Below, one piece after another: positions 47,918 to 56,607 of a DNA stretch of 64,000 nt. The notes under the pieces were generated by a model, which was given only the letters and a program-made list of their open reading frames with translations, ran no database searches and was not told where the DNA came from. Location: contig NZ_UWNY01000002.1 in the NCBI RefSeq assembly GCF_900604285.1, positions 124,001 to 188,000 on the forward strand, given 5' to 3'. The translations under genes and the position numbers were made by a program. This stretch comes from Varibaculum vaginae. Lineage in GTDB: Bacteria > Actinomycetota > Actinomycetes > Actinomycetales > Actinomycetaceae. Position 1 is the stretch's first letter. The number at the start of each line of letters is the position of its first letter.

Positions 47918-48346
47918 TTAAGCGTTGATCCCCGCCTCGCTGGCATATCCTTGAGCGGCAAGAGCTTGACGTAGTGCCTGCATAGAGGTCGCGATATCCT
48001 TCGGGGTAGCGGGCTGGGCGTGCGCGAATTTAATATCTTCCATCGAGTTTGCCGGAATTAGGTGTAGGTGCAGATGTGGCACATCGAATCCCGCGATACT
48101 CAGGCAGGATCTCTGAGATCCAAATGCTTGGCGTTGCGCGCGCCCGATAATCTGCGCCACTTTAATTAGGTGCTGCAGCTCTTCAGAAGGGGCATCCCAG
48201 TAGTTTTCGACTTCTCGGCGGGGAACTAAAAGCACGTGTCCGGGAGTTATCGGATTGATATCGGCAAAGGCGACACAAATGTCATCTTTCCAACAGAATT
48301 CGCCGGGGATTTCCCCGGTGATAATGCGAGTAAAAATGGTGGGCAT
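47918..48346 (-). CDS. HIT-family nucleotide hydrolase/transferase
   Basis: The 142-residue protein is a histidine-triad protein. It starts MPTIFTRIITGEIPGEFCW, the conserved N-terminus of the HIT/HINT group, has DINPITPGHVLLVPRREVEN in the core, and ends the catalytic region with VPHLHLHLIP, the HxHxHxx triad. Such enzymes hydrolyse nucleoside phosphoramidates or AMP conjugates. A longer open frame extends to 48511, but this ATG has AGGAGG 4 bases upstream and gives the family start. It lies immediately upstream of, and divergent from, ftsZ. Confidence 0.92.
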   Translation of the reverse strand: MPTIFTRIITGEIPGEFCWKDDICVAFADINPITPGHVLLVPRREVENYWDAPSEELQHLIKVAQIIGRAQRQAFGSQRSCLSIAGFDVPHLHLHLIPANSMEDIKFAHAQPATPKDIATSMQALRQALAAQGYASEAGINA

Positions 48347-48501
48347 GGTTCCTCCTGGGATGGTAGTTCTTGTCTTCAATGATAGGACGGGAAGGGGAAG
48401 AGAAAAGTTTTTGGGACAAAATTGGCAACACGCGTGCCGAGTGCTTGCTGAAAATGTCAGGTTACATAGGATTTTCGTTTGACCAAGAGGGCAATAAAAT
48501 C

Positions 48502-48528
48502 TAACCCTCAACTAAAGGTTGAGGGTTA
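48502..48528 (+). promoter_or_regulatory. Hairpin in the ftsZ 5' leader
   Basis: TAACCCTCAAC (48502-48512) and GTTGAGGGTTA (48518-48528) form a perfect 11-bp stem with a 5-base loop, ending 4 bases before the GGAGGG ribosome site of ftsZ. No T-run follows. A possible promoter (TTGCTG 48445-48450, 16 bases, TAGGAT 48467-48472) lies upstream, so the hairpin would be in the mRNA leader. Its role in translation, stability or protein binding is not known. Confidence 0.55.
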
Positions 48529-48543
48529 AATCGGAGGGCGACC

Positions 48544-49884
48544 GTGACAGTACCAGATACGAACCTGGCAGATATTAAAGTTGTAGGCATCGGCGGCGGC
48601 GGAGCAAATGCCGTTAACCGCATGATTGAGTTCGGTCTCAAGGGCGTGGAATTCATCGCGATAAATACCGATGCCCAGGCGCTAATGATGTCGGATGCGG
48701 ACGTGAAACTGGATATCGGAAGGGAAGAAACCCGTGGTCTAGGCGCTGGAGCCGACCCTAAAGTTGGCGAACGGGCTGCCGCTGATAACGAAGAGGAAAT
48801 CAAAGATATCCTAGCAGGTGCGGATATGGTCTTCGTTACCGCAGGCGAGGGGGGTGGTACCGGTACTGGTGGTGCTCCTATTGTGGCGCGGGTGGCGCGG
48901 GAAATGGGTGCTCTTACCATCGGGGTAGTCACTCGCCCCTTCTCATTCGAAGGCAAACGCCGTCATACCCAAGCTGATGCTGGGGTAGAGGCGCTGCGAA
49001 AAGAAGTCGACACCATTATCGTGATTCCTAACGATCGCCTCCTGGAAATCTCAGATCAAAACATCACCATGGTTGATGCTTTCTCGGCAGCTGATGAAGT
49101 TCTACATTCCGGTGTCCAGGGAATTACTGATCTGATTACTACATCTGCCCTAATCAATGTGGACTTTGCAGATGTGAAAAGCGTGATGAAGGGGGCGGGT
49201 ACTGCCCTCATGGGGATTGGCTCCGCCACCGGGGAAGATCGCGCGATTCGCGCTGCTGAAGCCGCGTTTATGTCACCGCTACTAGAAGCCAATATCGACG
49301 GGGCGCTCGGGGTGTTAATGTTCTTCCAGGGTGGCTCCGATATGGGATTGATTGAGGTACACCGAGCCGCGGATATGGTGCGCGAAATGGTGCACCCGGA
49401 AGCTAATATTATTTTCGGTGCCAATGTTGACGAATCCCTGGGTGACCAGATTCGGGTAACCATCATTGCTGCCGGATTCGATGATCCCAAAAAGGCTAAA
49501 GGGAAAATCAAGAGTGCGAAGGCAGAACCGAAAGCCCCGCAACCAGCGATAGAAGCGTCTGCTGTTCCGGTCAAGACAGAACCCAAAGAGGATTCCACGG
49601 CAACTTCTGCGATCCCGGCATTTCCGCGCCGAGCGGCATTGAACGAGGAAAATAGGAGCGTAGGGGATCTTCCTCGAGCAAGCGCGCCCGGGGCGCACCG
49701 CTTGCCGGTTACACCGCCTTCTCGCGATGCTTTCAGCCGCAGAGAGGCTGAAAGTACTCACAGTTACCGCGATAACTTTGGAGTGGATACCAAACGCGAA
49801 GATGACTCTACCTTAACCGTTCCACGAATTTTCGAGGACGATGAGCCAGAATCAGGTCTTGACGTACCTGACTTCATGCGGTAG
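48544..49884 (+). CDS. ftsZ: Cell division protein FtsZ
   Basis: FtsZ is the tubulin-like GTPase that forms the division ring. The 446-residue protein has [18 protein letters not shown] at the N-terminus, the tubulin signature [12 protein letters not shown] near residue 102-112, NDRLLE, and the T7 loop region ([11 protein letters not shown], near 205) that completes the GTPase of the next subunit. A long Pro/Ala/Glu linker (about 320-415) leads to a C-terminal peptide ending LDVPDFMR, the tail that binds SepF and other partners. The GTG start has TCGGAGGG upstream. pgeF, sepF, yggT and divIVA follow. Unlike most actinobacteria, no ftsQ/murC precedes it. Confidence 0.97.
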   Translation: MTVPDTNLADIKVVGIGGGGANAVNRMIEFGLKGVEFIAINTDAQALMMSDADVKLDIGREETRGLGAGADPKVGERAAADNEEEIKDILAGADMVFVTAGEGGGTGTGGAPIVARVAREMGALTIGVVTRPFSFEGKRRHTQADAGVEALRKEVDTIIVIPNDRLLEISDQNITMVDAFSAADEVLHSGVQGITDLITTSALINVDFADVKSVMKGAGTALMGIGSATGEDRAIRAAEAAFMSPLLEANIDGALGVLMFFQGGSDMGLIEVHRAADMVREMVHPEANIIFGANVDESLGDQIRVTIIAAGFDDPKKAKGKIKSAKAEPKAPQPAIEASAVPVKTEPKEDSTATSAIPAFPRRAALNEENRSVGDLPRASAPGAHRLPVTPPSRDAFSRREAESTHSYRDNFGVDTKREDDSTLTVPRIFEDDEPESGLDVPDFMR

Positions 49885-49890
49885 GGCTCA

Positions 49891-50637
49891 ATGTTTGACC
49901 TTGGGGGAGCGCAGGCAGTTTTTACCAACCGCATTGGAGGTGGATCCACCGGCGCGTATGCCACTCTAAATCTGGGGGATCATGTTGGTGACGATCCGCT
50001 GCTGGTGGCGCAAAATCGCAGAATTGTTGATCAGGCGATCGGGCGCAAAGTGGTGTGGATGCATCAGACCCACTCTAACCGGGTGGCGCAAATCCATCCT
50101 GGTTACACGGACAGTCCTGTCGATGCCGACGGAATCGTTATCGACACCCGTGAATTTACAGAACTGGGTCTGGCAACACCTGCCGCGGCGGTGATGGTGG
50201 CCGATTGTGTGCCGCTACTGCTTGCTTCTGAAGATGGCCTATTAGTTGCTGCTGTACATGCAGGCAGAGCCGGAATGGTTACTGGAATTGTGCGGGAAGC
50301 AGTAATCGCAATGCGAAAGTTGGGCGCGCAAGGCGGAAAGATTCACGCTGCAATCGGGCCGGCGATTTGCGGGGCTTGCTATGAAGTTCCTGAAGCTATG
50401 CGTACCCATGTGACCGGGCATGTACCTGCCGCCTGGTCGCGAACTCGTTCAGGGAGCCCCGGTTTAGATTTGCAGGCCGGAGTAATCTCTCAGCTGCGAA
50501 CAGCCGGAGTACGGATTACCTTTGCTTCTAAACGCTGCACTTTCGAGGATCGGAATCTTTACTCTTATCGCCGCGATGGTGCCACTGGACGCTTTGCGGG
50601 GATTGTGGTTGGTAAAGGTAAGGTACCAGCTAGCTGA
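49891..50637 (+). CDS. pgeF: PgeF (YfiH/laccase-domain) peptidoglycan editing factor
   Basis: PgeF proteins are described as enzymes that remove wrongly placed serine-containing muropeptide precursors; older annotation calls them polyphenol oxidase or laccase-domain. The 248-residue protein has the metal-site motifs HQTHSN (near residue 54), DADGIV (near 78), VADCVPLLLAS (near 105), AAVHAGRAGM (near 120) and IGPAICGACYEV (near 152). It starts 6 bases after ftsZ, the usual actinobacterial neighbour, and is likely cotranscribed. An inverted repeat lies between it and sepF. Confidence 0.9.
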   Translation: MFDLGGAQAVFTNRIGGGSTGAYATLNLGDHVGDDPLLVAQNRRIVDQAIGRKVVWMHQTHSNRVAQIHPGYTDSPVDADGIVIDTREFTELGLATPAAAVMVADCVPLLLASEDGLLVAAVHAGRAGMVTGIVREAVIAMRKLGAQGGKIHAAIGPAICGACYEVPEAMRTHVTGHVPAAWSRTRSGSPGLDLQAGVISQLRTAGVRITFASKRCTFEDRNLYSYRRDGATGRFAGIVVGKGKVPAS

Positions 50638-50658
50638 ACTGCAATTTTAGGTCGGTAG

Positions 50659-50692
50659 TTTTAGGAACACGCCGAGGGGATGCTTCCTAAAA
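50659..50692. repeat. 9-bp inverted repeat between pgeF and sepF
   Basis: TTTTAGGAA (50659-50667) and TTCCTAAAA (50684-50692) are exact complements with a 16-base spacer. It ends about 55 bp before sepF. No T-run follows on the plus strand, so it may be an operator or a weak terminator rather than a full one. Confidence 0.45.
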
Positions 50693-50747
50693 AACCCGGT
50701 CGCGATTAACGTTTTCATAGACCCACATTAGAACGAAGGAGAACCTG

Positions 50748-51212
50748 ATGGGCGCTTTGAGGAAGACCATGGACTATTTGGGGCTGTCCGAACCGCAAGA
50801 GAACGAGGAATTCAGCGATGAGCTGCAAAGCGAAGTTCCGGACGCCGAAGTACCGGCTCCTCGTCCTCGAATTGCAGAGCCGGCACTGCGTTTCCCGCAT
50901 GCAGTGAGCTCCCATCCTGAACCCGCCTCAGAGCTAAAGCGGATTGTAACCATTCGTCCTACTACCTATAACGAAGCGCAAAATATCGGGGAGGCTTTTA
51001 AAGACGGTACCCCGGTCATTATGAACCTTGGAGCAATGAACGACCTGGAAGCGCGACGGATGATTGACTTTGCCGCAGGTCTTAGCTTCGCGTTGGACGG
51101 GGGAATTGAAAAGGTCACTAACCGGGTGTTTCTGCTTTCGCCAAAATCGGTACAGGTAGATGAAGGTGCATCCTCCCTGGGGTCCAAAAGAGATTTCTTC
51201 AACCAAAGTTAA
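50748..51212 (+). CDS. sepF: Cell division protein SepF
   Basis: SepF polymerises at the septum and anchors FtsZ to the membrane in bacteria without FtsA. The 154-residue protein has the N-terminal amphipathic membrane-targeting helix (MGALRKTMDYLGL), an acidic Pro-rich linker, and the C-terminal SepF domain (about 70-145) with IRPTTYNEAQNIGEAFKDG, the VIMNLGAMNDLEARRMIDFA core in one stretch, and FLLSPKSVQV. The ATG has a GAAGGAGA site 6 bases upstream. The position after ftsZ and pgeF and before yggT and divIVA is standard for actinobacteria. Confidence 0.95.
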   Translation: MGALRKTMDYLGLSEPQENEEFSDELQSEVPDAEVPAPRPRIAEPALRFPHAVSSHPEPASELKRIVTIRPTTYNEAQNIGEAFKDGTPVIMNLGAMNDLEARRMIDFAAGLSFALDGGIEKVTNRVFLLSPKSVQVDEGASSLGSKRDFFNQS

Positions 51213-51215
51213 TAG

Positions 51216-51545
51216 ATGCTTTCTCTAATCTATTGGAGCGGTCTGATTGGCAGATGGCTGCTGCAGTTATACATCCTGGCGCTAATAATCCGGGCAGTGT
51301 TGTCCTGGGTGATGGCGTTAAACCCCAGTTGGCGTCCTCAAAAGTCATTCACCTTATTCCTTTGTAATTTGGTATTTGCCTTAACTGATCCGCCTTTACG
51401 TTTCTTAGGAAGATTTATTAAACCGCTCCGTCTTGGGACTATCGCCCTAGACCTCAGTTTTATTGTGCTATTTTTGCTGGTCACAATCTTAATTAATGTT
51501 TGGACGCACTTAGTCAATGCGCTTTTGGTGCTTTTTAGTTCCTAA
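51216..51545 (+). CDS. YggT-family membrane protein
   Basis: The 109-residue protein has two to three hydrophobic segments and the family pattern LALIIRAVLSWVMALNPSW, then a loop with LTDPPLRFLGRFIKPLRLG and a last membrane helix (IVLFLLVTILINVWTHLV). YggT proteins lie between sepF and divIVA in Gram-positive bacteria and are thought to act in division or membrane organisation. It starts 3 bases after the sepF stop. No enzyme motif is seen. Confidence 0.88.
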   Translation: MLSLIYWSGLIGRWLLQLYILALIIRAVLSWVMALNPSWRPQKSFTLFLCNLVFALTDPPLRFLGRFIKPLRLGTIALDLSFIVLFLLVTILINVWTHLVNALLVLFSS

Positions 51546-51726
51546 AACTGCAGGAAAATAGCTAAAGTGTTGCCGAAAATCATAGATGTTACTATTGTTG
51601 AAGATGTGGAAGTTGAGCAGAACTCCGGTATGCTTGTTTCCAACTGCAACCTATAGCGCAGAAGTCCCTAGAGGAAGCTGACAGTTTCCCCCAGGGAGAA
51701 GACGATAATAAACTGAGGTGACAGGT

Positions 51727-52524
51727 ATGGCTCTGCTGACTGCTGAGGATGTCCATTGGAAGCAATTCCAAGCGACTAAGTTCCGTGAAGGCTACGACCA
51801 AGAGGAAGTTGATGAATTCCTAGATGAGGTTGTGGAAACCATTGCGACCCTGCAGGATCAAAATGCTTCCCTAAAAACTGAACTTGATGAGGTACGTCAG
51901 CAGGCAGCTGCTGGTGGGCTAGTAGCGCCTAGCGACAATAGCGAAGAGGTAGCAGCGCTCAAGGCACAGCTGGAAACCGCTAATGGGCAGATTGCCGAGA
52001 TGCAGGCGCAGGTACAGCAGTTCCAAGCGGCGGCTGCTGAAGGCGATCCGCAGGCTGGGGAACAAATCCAGGCGTTGCAAGCTCATTTGGCGCAAACTCA
52101 GCAAGAAGCACAGGCGGCTTTGGCGCAGTCTCAGGCCGAAACCCAGCAGGCTATTGCGGAAATTGAGCAGCTGCGGGAACAGCTGGCGCAGGCGCAGCAG
52201 GGTGCAGCCGCTTCTCAGTCTGCATCCGACCAGCCCGAGGATGCGACTTCGATGCTGGCTTTGGCGCAGCGGGTACACGATGAATACGTGCGCAATGGTC
52301 AGCAGGAAGCCGATCAGATTCTGGAAGATTCCCGGCTTAAGGGTGACCAAATTGTACGTGAGGCCAATGATGAACGTCGTCGGGTGCTAGAGCAGCTAGA
52401 ATCCGAGCGGGCAGATCTAGAGTCCCGGGTAGACGACCTAAAGGCCTTCGAGAACGATTATCGCCAAAAGGTGCGGGAACACCTGCAGGCGCTGATTGGT
52501 CAACTCGACGCCCAAGAAGCCTAA
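51727..52524 (+). CDS. DivIVA-domain polar growth protein (Wag31-like)
   Basis: DivIVA/Wag31 binds curved membrane at poles and septa and directs wall synthesis in actinobacteria. The 265-residue protein begins with a DivIVA N-terminal domain (MALLTAEDVHWKQFQATKFR, EGYDQEEVDEFLDEVVETI), then a long Gln/Ala-rich coiled coil (about 70-170). A second coiled coil (about 185-262) contains ALAQRVHDEYVRNGQQEADQ. A GTG at 51718 is in frame, but it lies in the GAGGTGAC ribosome site; the ATG at 51727 gives the correct N-terminus. A strong terminator follows. Confidence 0.93.
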   Translation: MALLTAEDVHWKQFQATKFREGYDQEEVDEFLDEVVETIATLQDQNASLKTELDEVRQQAAAGGLVAPSDNSEEVAALKAQLETANGQIAEMQAQVQQFQAAAAEGDPQAGEQIQALQAHLAQTQQEAQAALAQSQAETQQAIAEIEQLREQLAQAQQGAAASQSASDQPEDATSMLALAQRVHDEYVRNGQQEADQILEDSRLKGDQIVREANDERRRVLEQLESERADLESRVDDLKAFENDYRQKVREHLQALIGQLDAQEA

Positions 52525-52569
52525 ATAAAATAAAAGTCTATTTCCCTCCCGAGAGCCAGGGAGGATGAG

Positions 52570-52607
52570 GCGATGCCACCACGTAAGTGGTGGCATCGCT
52601 GCTTTTT
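52570..52607 (+). terminator. Rho-independent terminator after divIVA
   Basis: GCGATGCCACCAC (52570-52582) and GTGGTGGCATCGC (52587-52599) form a perfect 13-bp stem with a GTAA loop, followed by TGC and six T. It ends the division cluster and isolates lspA. Confidence 0.93.
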
Positions 52608-52647
52608 TATTAAATTGAGTCTTAGACTTAACCGATCTGGGAAGAAG

Positions 52648-53190
52648 ATGAATAAGCAAGAAAAGAAGCCAACCCTCCCCCTAGTGGTGATATTTGCTTT
52701 TATTGCCATACCGGTGCTGATCATTGATCAACTCACCAAGCTCTGGGCACTTAACAGCTTAGAAATAGGAGCTGCTCCTAAACCGCTGATTGGCAACCTT
52801 ATTGGTCTGCAATTGGTGCGTAACCCGGGCGCTGCCTTTTCTCTGGCTGAAGGATTCACCTGGTTTTTTTCCGTGATTGCGGTAGCGGTGCTCGCAATTA
52901 TTATTTGGAGCGGGCGTGCTATGACCAATCTAGCATGGCAATTATCTCTCGGGCTATTGGCAGGAGGAGCGCTGGGGAACCTGATTGACCGGCTTATTCG
53001 CCCTCCGGGGATTTTTCGAGGTCATGTAATCGATTTTCTAAACTATCGCGGCATGTTTGTCGGGAATATCGCGGATATCGCGATTGTACTTGGGGTAATT
53101 ACTGTGGTGGTACTGGTGGTGTTGGGTGTTCCCTCTACCAGTGGGAAACATGTCTACCAGCCGGAACGGGTTCGGGGTAGCAATGCGTGA
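52648..53190 (+). CDS. lspA: Lipoprotein signal peptidase (signal peptidase II)
   Basis: LspA cleaves prolipoprotein signal peptides after lipid attachment. The 180-residue membrane protein has four hydrophobic segments and the family motifs LQLVRNPGAAFSL (near 55), GGALGNLIDRLIRPPG (catalytic Asp near 114) and GHVIDFLNY followed by NIADIAIVLG (second catalytic Asp near 140). An open frame extends upstream through the divIVA terminator, so the ATG at 52648, with GGGAAG before it, is chosen. It overlaps the rluD-type gene by 8 bases, a conserved pairing. Confidence 0.94.
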   Translation: MNKQEKKPTLPLVVIFAFIAIPVLIIDQLTKLWALNSLEIGAAPKPLIGNLIGLQLVRNPGAAFSLAEGFTWFFSVIAVAVLAIIIWSGRAMTNLAWQLSLGLLAGGALGNLIDRLIRPPGIFRGHVIDFLNYRGMFVGNIADIAIVLGVITVVVLVVLGVPSTSGKHVYQPERVRGSNA

Positions 53191-54118
53191 ACAGGTTACG
53201 ATGCATTTGCCCGATTCTGTGCGGGGGATGCGTCTTGACCAGGTACTAGCCGCTAAACTACAGGTTTCACGTTCCCAAGTTGCCAAACTGATTAAGCAAA
53301 AAGATGTGCGGGTAAATGGGAAATTTCCCCGTAAATCTGTCGAGGCTATTCCCGGTGACCAGGTGGAAGTGCTTTTGCCCGATGCCTCCTGTAAGAATTT
53401 AGAAACCCCATTTGACCTGCCGATTCTTTTTGAAGACGCCGATATCGTGGTGGTGAACAAACCGGTGGGAGTGGCCGCACATACCGCACCCGGATGGTCT
53501 GGGCCAACAGTTGTTGGTGCATTGCTGGCAGCGGGACACCAGATTTGTACCTCCGGCCCGGAAGAGCGGATTGGGATTGTGCATCGTTTAGATGTAGGCA
53601 CTTCCGGTGCTCTGGTGGTGGCAAAGACAGAACCAGCATACCGGCAACTCCAGGATGATTTTCGTGCTCGTCGGGTGGAAAAAATTTATCGAGCGCTGGT
53701 GCAAGGGTACTTAGAACCAACACAGGGAACTATCTCCGCTCCGATCGGGCGGCATCCCTCCCGGGATTTTAAAATGGCGGTAGTCGCTGGAGGAAAACCT
53801 GCGGTTACTCATTATCGCACTTTGGCGGTTCTACCTGGGGCTTCGTTACTGGAAATTCAGCTTGAAACGGGCAGAACCCATCAGATTAGGGTGCATATGC
53901 AGGCGGTGAAGCATTGTCTGGTGGGTGATCCGATTTATGGAGGAAATCCGCTATTGGCTAAGAAGCTCGGCCTAGGCCGGCAGTGGCTGCATGCGGTATC
54001 CCTAGGTTTTACCCATCCAGTAACAGAAGAGAAAATGATTTTTGAAGCCCCTCTAAGCCCGGATCTAACGGAGGCTTTAGAAAGATTGCGGGCTCTAGGA
54101 AGCGAGGGAAATAACTAG
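53183..54118 (+). CDS. RluA/RluD-family rRNA pseudouridine synthase
   Basis: This enzyme isomerises uridines in 23S rRNA (RluD modifies helix 69). The 311-residue protein has an N-terminal S4 RNA-binding domain (about 8-70; RGMRLDQVLAAKLQVSRSQV) and a catalytic domain with the signature HRLDVGTSGALVVAKT, whose Asp is the nucleophile (near residue 137). RTHQIRVHMQ near 235 and the terminal APLSPDL segment complete it. The ATG lies inside the end of lspA, so translation is coupled. Earlier in-frame starts would lie well inside lspA and are not supported. Confidence 0.92.
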   Translation: MREQVTMHLPDSVRGMRLDQVLAAKLQVSRSQVAKLIKQKDVRVNGKFPRKSVEAIPGDQVEVLLPDASCKNLETPFDLPILFEDADIVVVNKPVGVAAHTAPGWSGPTVVGALLAAGHQICTSGPEERIGIVHRLDVGTSGALVVAKTEPAYRQLQDDFRARRVEKIYRALVQGYLEPTQGTISAPIGRHPSRDFKMAVVAGGKPAVTHYRTLAVLPGASLLEIQLETGRTHQIRVHMQAVKHCLVGDPIYGGNPLLAKKLGLGRQWLHAVSLGFTHPVTEEKMIFEAPLSPDLTEALERLRALGSEGNN

Positions 54119-54258
54119 TTAATCCCGTTAATAGTGTGTTTATGGCGGGATCCTTGCTCACTTGAAAGATTTTTCCCCAGCGAGAGATAACCCTGATTTG
54201 TCCTGTTGGCTGAAGACTTTTGATGGAAATTAAAACTGGCGGGCAGTAGGTTCGCCCT

Positions 54259-54987
54259 ATGGATCAAGAAAAATCCAGCTATACCCGTGCGCAGTTTCGT
54301 CAAGCCGCTCGCAGCGCCGTTCAGGGACAAAAGCTTTTACAGCAGGCAGAGGGGCGCCTACGTGCGCCTAAAAGGGGTATACGGGTGCGCCTGGTTCCCT
54401 CTCCACAGATAGTGGCAGTGGCACTGGTTGTCATCGTCATAGTGGCAGTGCTGGCGGGCTGGAGGCAAAGTAAAACTCCTACTAGCCACACTTTGTTACC
54501 AGCTACCAATTTCAGTTCCTCAGCAGTGCATTCCTCCGCAGCTAATGGTGCGGTCCTGGTCGATGTTGTGGGAAAAGTTAATAAACCGGGGGTAGTCCGT
54601 CTGGAGGCTTCTGCTCGGGTACAAGACGCGATTAAGGCTGCCGGGGGTGCGGTGTCCGGCACGGATTTATCCGGGTTGAATCTGGCTCGCAAAGTTAACG
54701 ACGGGGAGCAGATTCGAGTGGGTGTCGAGGATCGTGCAAACAGTAGTATCGGGGAAGATAGTGCCGACGTGGGCGGCAGTGCGGCGGCAGGAGACGGGAA
54801 AATCTCAATCAATGAATCCTCGAAAGAACAGCTACAACAACTACCGGGAGTGGGAGAAGCCTTGGCGCAACGGATAGTGGCTTATCGCAAGGAACAAGGA
54901 CGATTCCAAAGCATTGAGGACTTAAAAAATGTTTCCGGAATCGGGGAAAAGAAATATGCCTCCTTGGCGGAATTAATCAAAGTATAG
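54259..54987 (+). CDS. comEA: ComEA-like DNA-binding competence protein
   Basis: ComEA binds extracellular double-stranded DNA during natural transformation. The 242-residue protein has a cytoplasmic basic N-terminus, one membrane helix (about 51-71), an SLBB-type domain (about 97-155; VLVDVVGKVNKPGVVRL), a Ser/Gly-rich linker, and a C-terminal pair of helix-hairpin-helix motifs (about 180-242; INESSKEQLQQLPGVGEALA and LKNVSGIGEKKYASLAELIK). It lies 6 bases upstream of comEC. In actinobacteria these genes are also kept in species not known to be transformable. Confidence 0.9.
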   Translation: MDQEKSSYTRAQFRQAARSAVQGQKLLQQAEGRLRAPKRGIRVRLVPSPQIVAVALVVIVIVAVLAGWRQSKTPTSHTLLPATNFSSSAVHSSAANGAVLVDVVGKVNKPGVVRLEASARVQDAIKAAGGAVSGTDLSGLNLARKVNDGEQIRVGVEDRANSSIGEDSADVGGSAAAGDGKISINESSKEQLQQLPGVGEALAQRIVAYRKEQGRFQSIEDLKNVSGIGEKKYASLAELIKV

Positions 54988-54993
54988 GTAGCA

Positions 54994-56607
54994 ATGGAAC
55001 GGCGCATCCTAGATCTTAGGCTACTACCAGCAACGCTTTCCTCTTGGTTAGGGACATTGATTTTGCCTGGCCTACCTTTGGAGTGGGAACCAATTGCTAG
55101 TGCGATGTCCCTAGTAATAGCGGCCGCACTATTGCTTGGCGTATATTACCGGCGTTTATATGGGGTAGGGCTAACTTTAGCATTGGCTCTTGGGGTATTT
55201 GGCGGAGTAGGGCTGTCATTATCGCAGTCTGCTCGGCAAATATCCGCAGATCCCTTAGTACGTGCCTGGCAGGGAGATATCTCCCAATTTCGAGTATTGG
55301 CAATGGTAGAAAATCCTCCGCGAAAATATGCCCCTAGCAGTGGGCAACAAATAATCCAGTTGCAGCTATTGGAGGCAAGAATACCGGGTACTCCGAAGAT
55401 AAAAACCGAGTTGCAAGTTGTGGCGTTCGGCCAGCGACTAGCGCCTTATGCACGCGGTACTGTTTTGGAAACCAGCTTGAAACTGGAAAAGCCACATCGC
55501 GCAGCGGAAATCAACCCTTTCATATACGATTTTGCCAGTGTAAATACTTTGTTAGATATTTCTGCTCAAATCGTGGCAACCCCAAAAGTTAGAGCCGGGC
55601 CGTGCGGTGCCGCGGCTCTAAAACAAAAGCTAGCGAGTCGCTTGGAAGAAAAACTAGTCGCTGCAAAATCCCCGGCAGCAGCTGCACTGCTGCCGGCGAT
55701 GATCTTGGGAATTCGCGCCGATGCCTCTGCGGATACTGAAGCGTTAAAAACTGCTGGGATTGTGCATATTACTTGTGTATCCGGGATGCATATCTCTGTG
55801 CTGTTGTCCCTAGTTGCACTGCTAACTTCCGGTCTTCAACGGCGGTGGCGTCTAGCTGCCTGTGGAAGTCTGCTAATAGGGTATTGTCTCTTACTGGGAC
55901 CAGCTCCCTCGCTACTACGTGCGGCGTTAATGGGTATGGTGAGCATCTTGGCTTTGACCCGGGGCAGAGAACCCAGCTCTTTTAGTTCTCTACAGACGGC
56001 AGTAATTGGGCTCCTAATTTTTGAACCCTCTTTTGGACAAGATGCCGGTTTCTTATTATCAGTTAGTGCCACCGCCGCGATTGTACTGTTTGCTAAACCC
56101 TTTGAGGCAAAGCTACAAGAAAACCTAAAATCTTTCGAAAGAAAGGGAAGCTGGCTGATACTGCGAGTAGCATCGGAAAAATGTCGGTCACGTTTGGAGA
56201 AGTTTTTAGTGGCTTTCCTAACCGTTAGTGCAGTTAGTCTGATAGCTCAGATAGCATGTCTGCCAGGGCAACTATTTATCCGTCCTGGAATCAGTACCTT
56301 AACTGTGTTAGCAAATGTGGCAATCGCTCCGGTAGTTACCTTGCTAATTTGGGGAGGGGCTTGCCTGACTTTCTTACCGTTGCCGGGTACTTTGCTAGCT
56401 AAAATTCTGGGTATAGGGTGCAGCTGGGTAATGATGGTTGCCCACGGGGTCGCAGCCAACCGTTTAGCGGTTCTGCCCTGGCCACAAGGAATTCCCGGCA
56501 TTCTAGCTTTGAGCGCAGTTGCCTGTGGGGCAAGCTTCATTTTTCGATGCTACTTTGCAAAAACGGGCATAGGTGGCAATGTGGAAGTATGGCCTCCAAG
56601 CAGATGA
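54994..56607 (+). CDS. comEC: ComEC/Rec2-family DNA uptake channel, short form
   Basis: ComEC forms the membrane channel for single-stranded DNA import. The 537-residue protein has an N-terminal set of membrane helices, an OB-like extracellular region (about 85-195), and the competence domain (about 225-520) with GIVHITCVSGMHISVLLS, the diagnostic motif, and about eight more hydrophobic segments. It stops after the membrane domain and lacks the C-terminal metallo-beta-lactamase-like domain that full-length ComEC uses to degrade one strand. No frameshift is evident near the end. holA begins 19 bases before its stop. Confidence 0.88.
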   Translation: MERRILDLRLLPATLSSWLGTLILPGLPLEWEPIASAMSLVIAAALLLGVYYRRLYGVGLTLALALGVFGGVGLSLSQSARQISADPLVRAWQGDISQFRVLAMVENPPRKYAPSSGQQIIQLQLLEARIPGTPKIKTELQVVAFGQRLAPYARGTVLETSLKLEKPHRAAEINPFIYDFASVNTLLDISAQIVATPKVRAGPCGAAALKQKLASRLEEKLVAAKSPAAAALLPAMILGIRADASADTEALKTAGIVHITCVSGMHISVLLSLVALLTSGLQRRWRLAACGSLLIGYCLLLGPAPSLLRAALMGMVSILALTRGREPSSFSSLQTAVIGLLIFEPSFGQDAGFLLSVSATAAIVLFAKPFEAKLQENLKSFERKGSWLILRVASEKCRSRLEKFLVAFLTVSAVSLIAQIACLPGQLFIRPGISTLTVLANVAIAPVVTLLIWGGACLTFLPLPGTLLAKILGIGCSWVMMVAHGVAANRLAVLPWPQGIPGILALSAVACGASFIFRCYFAKTGIGGNVEVWPPSR

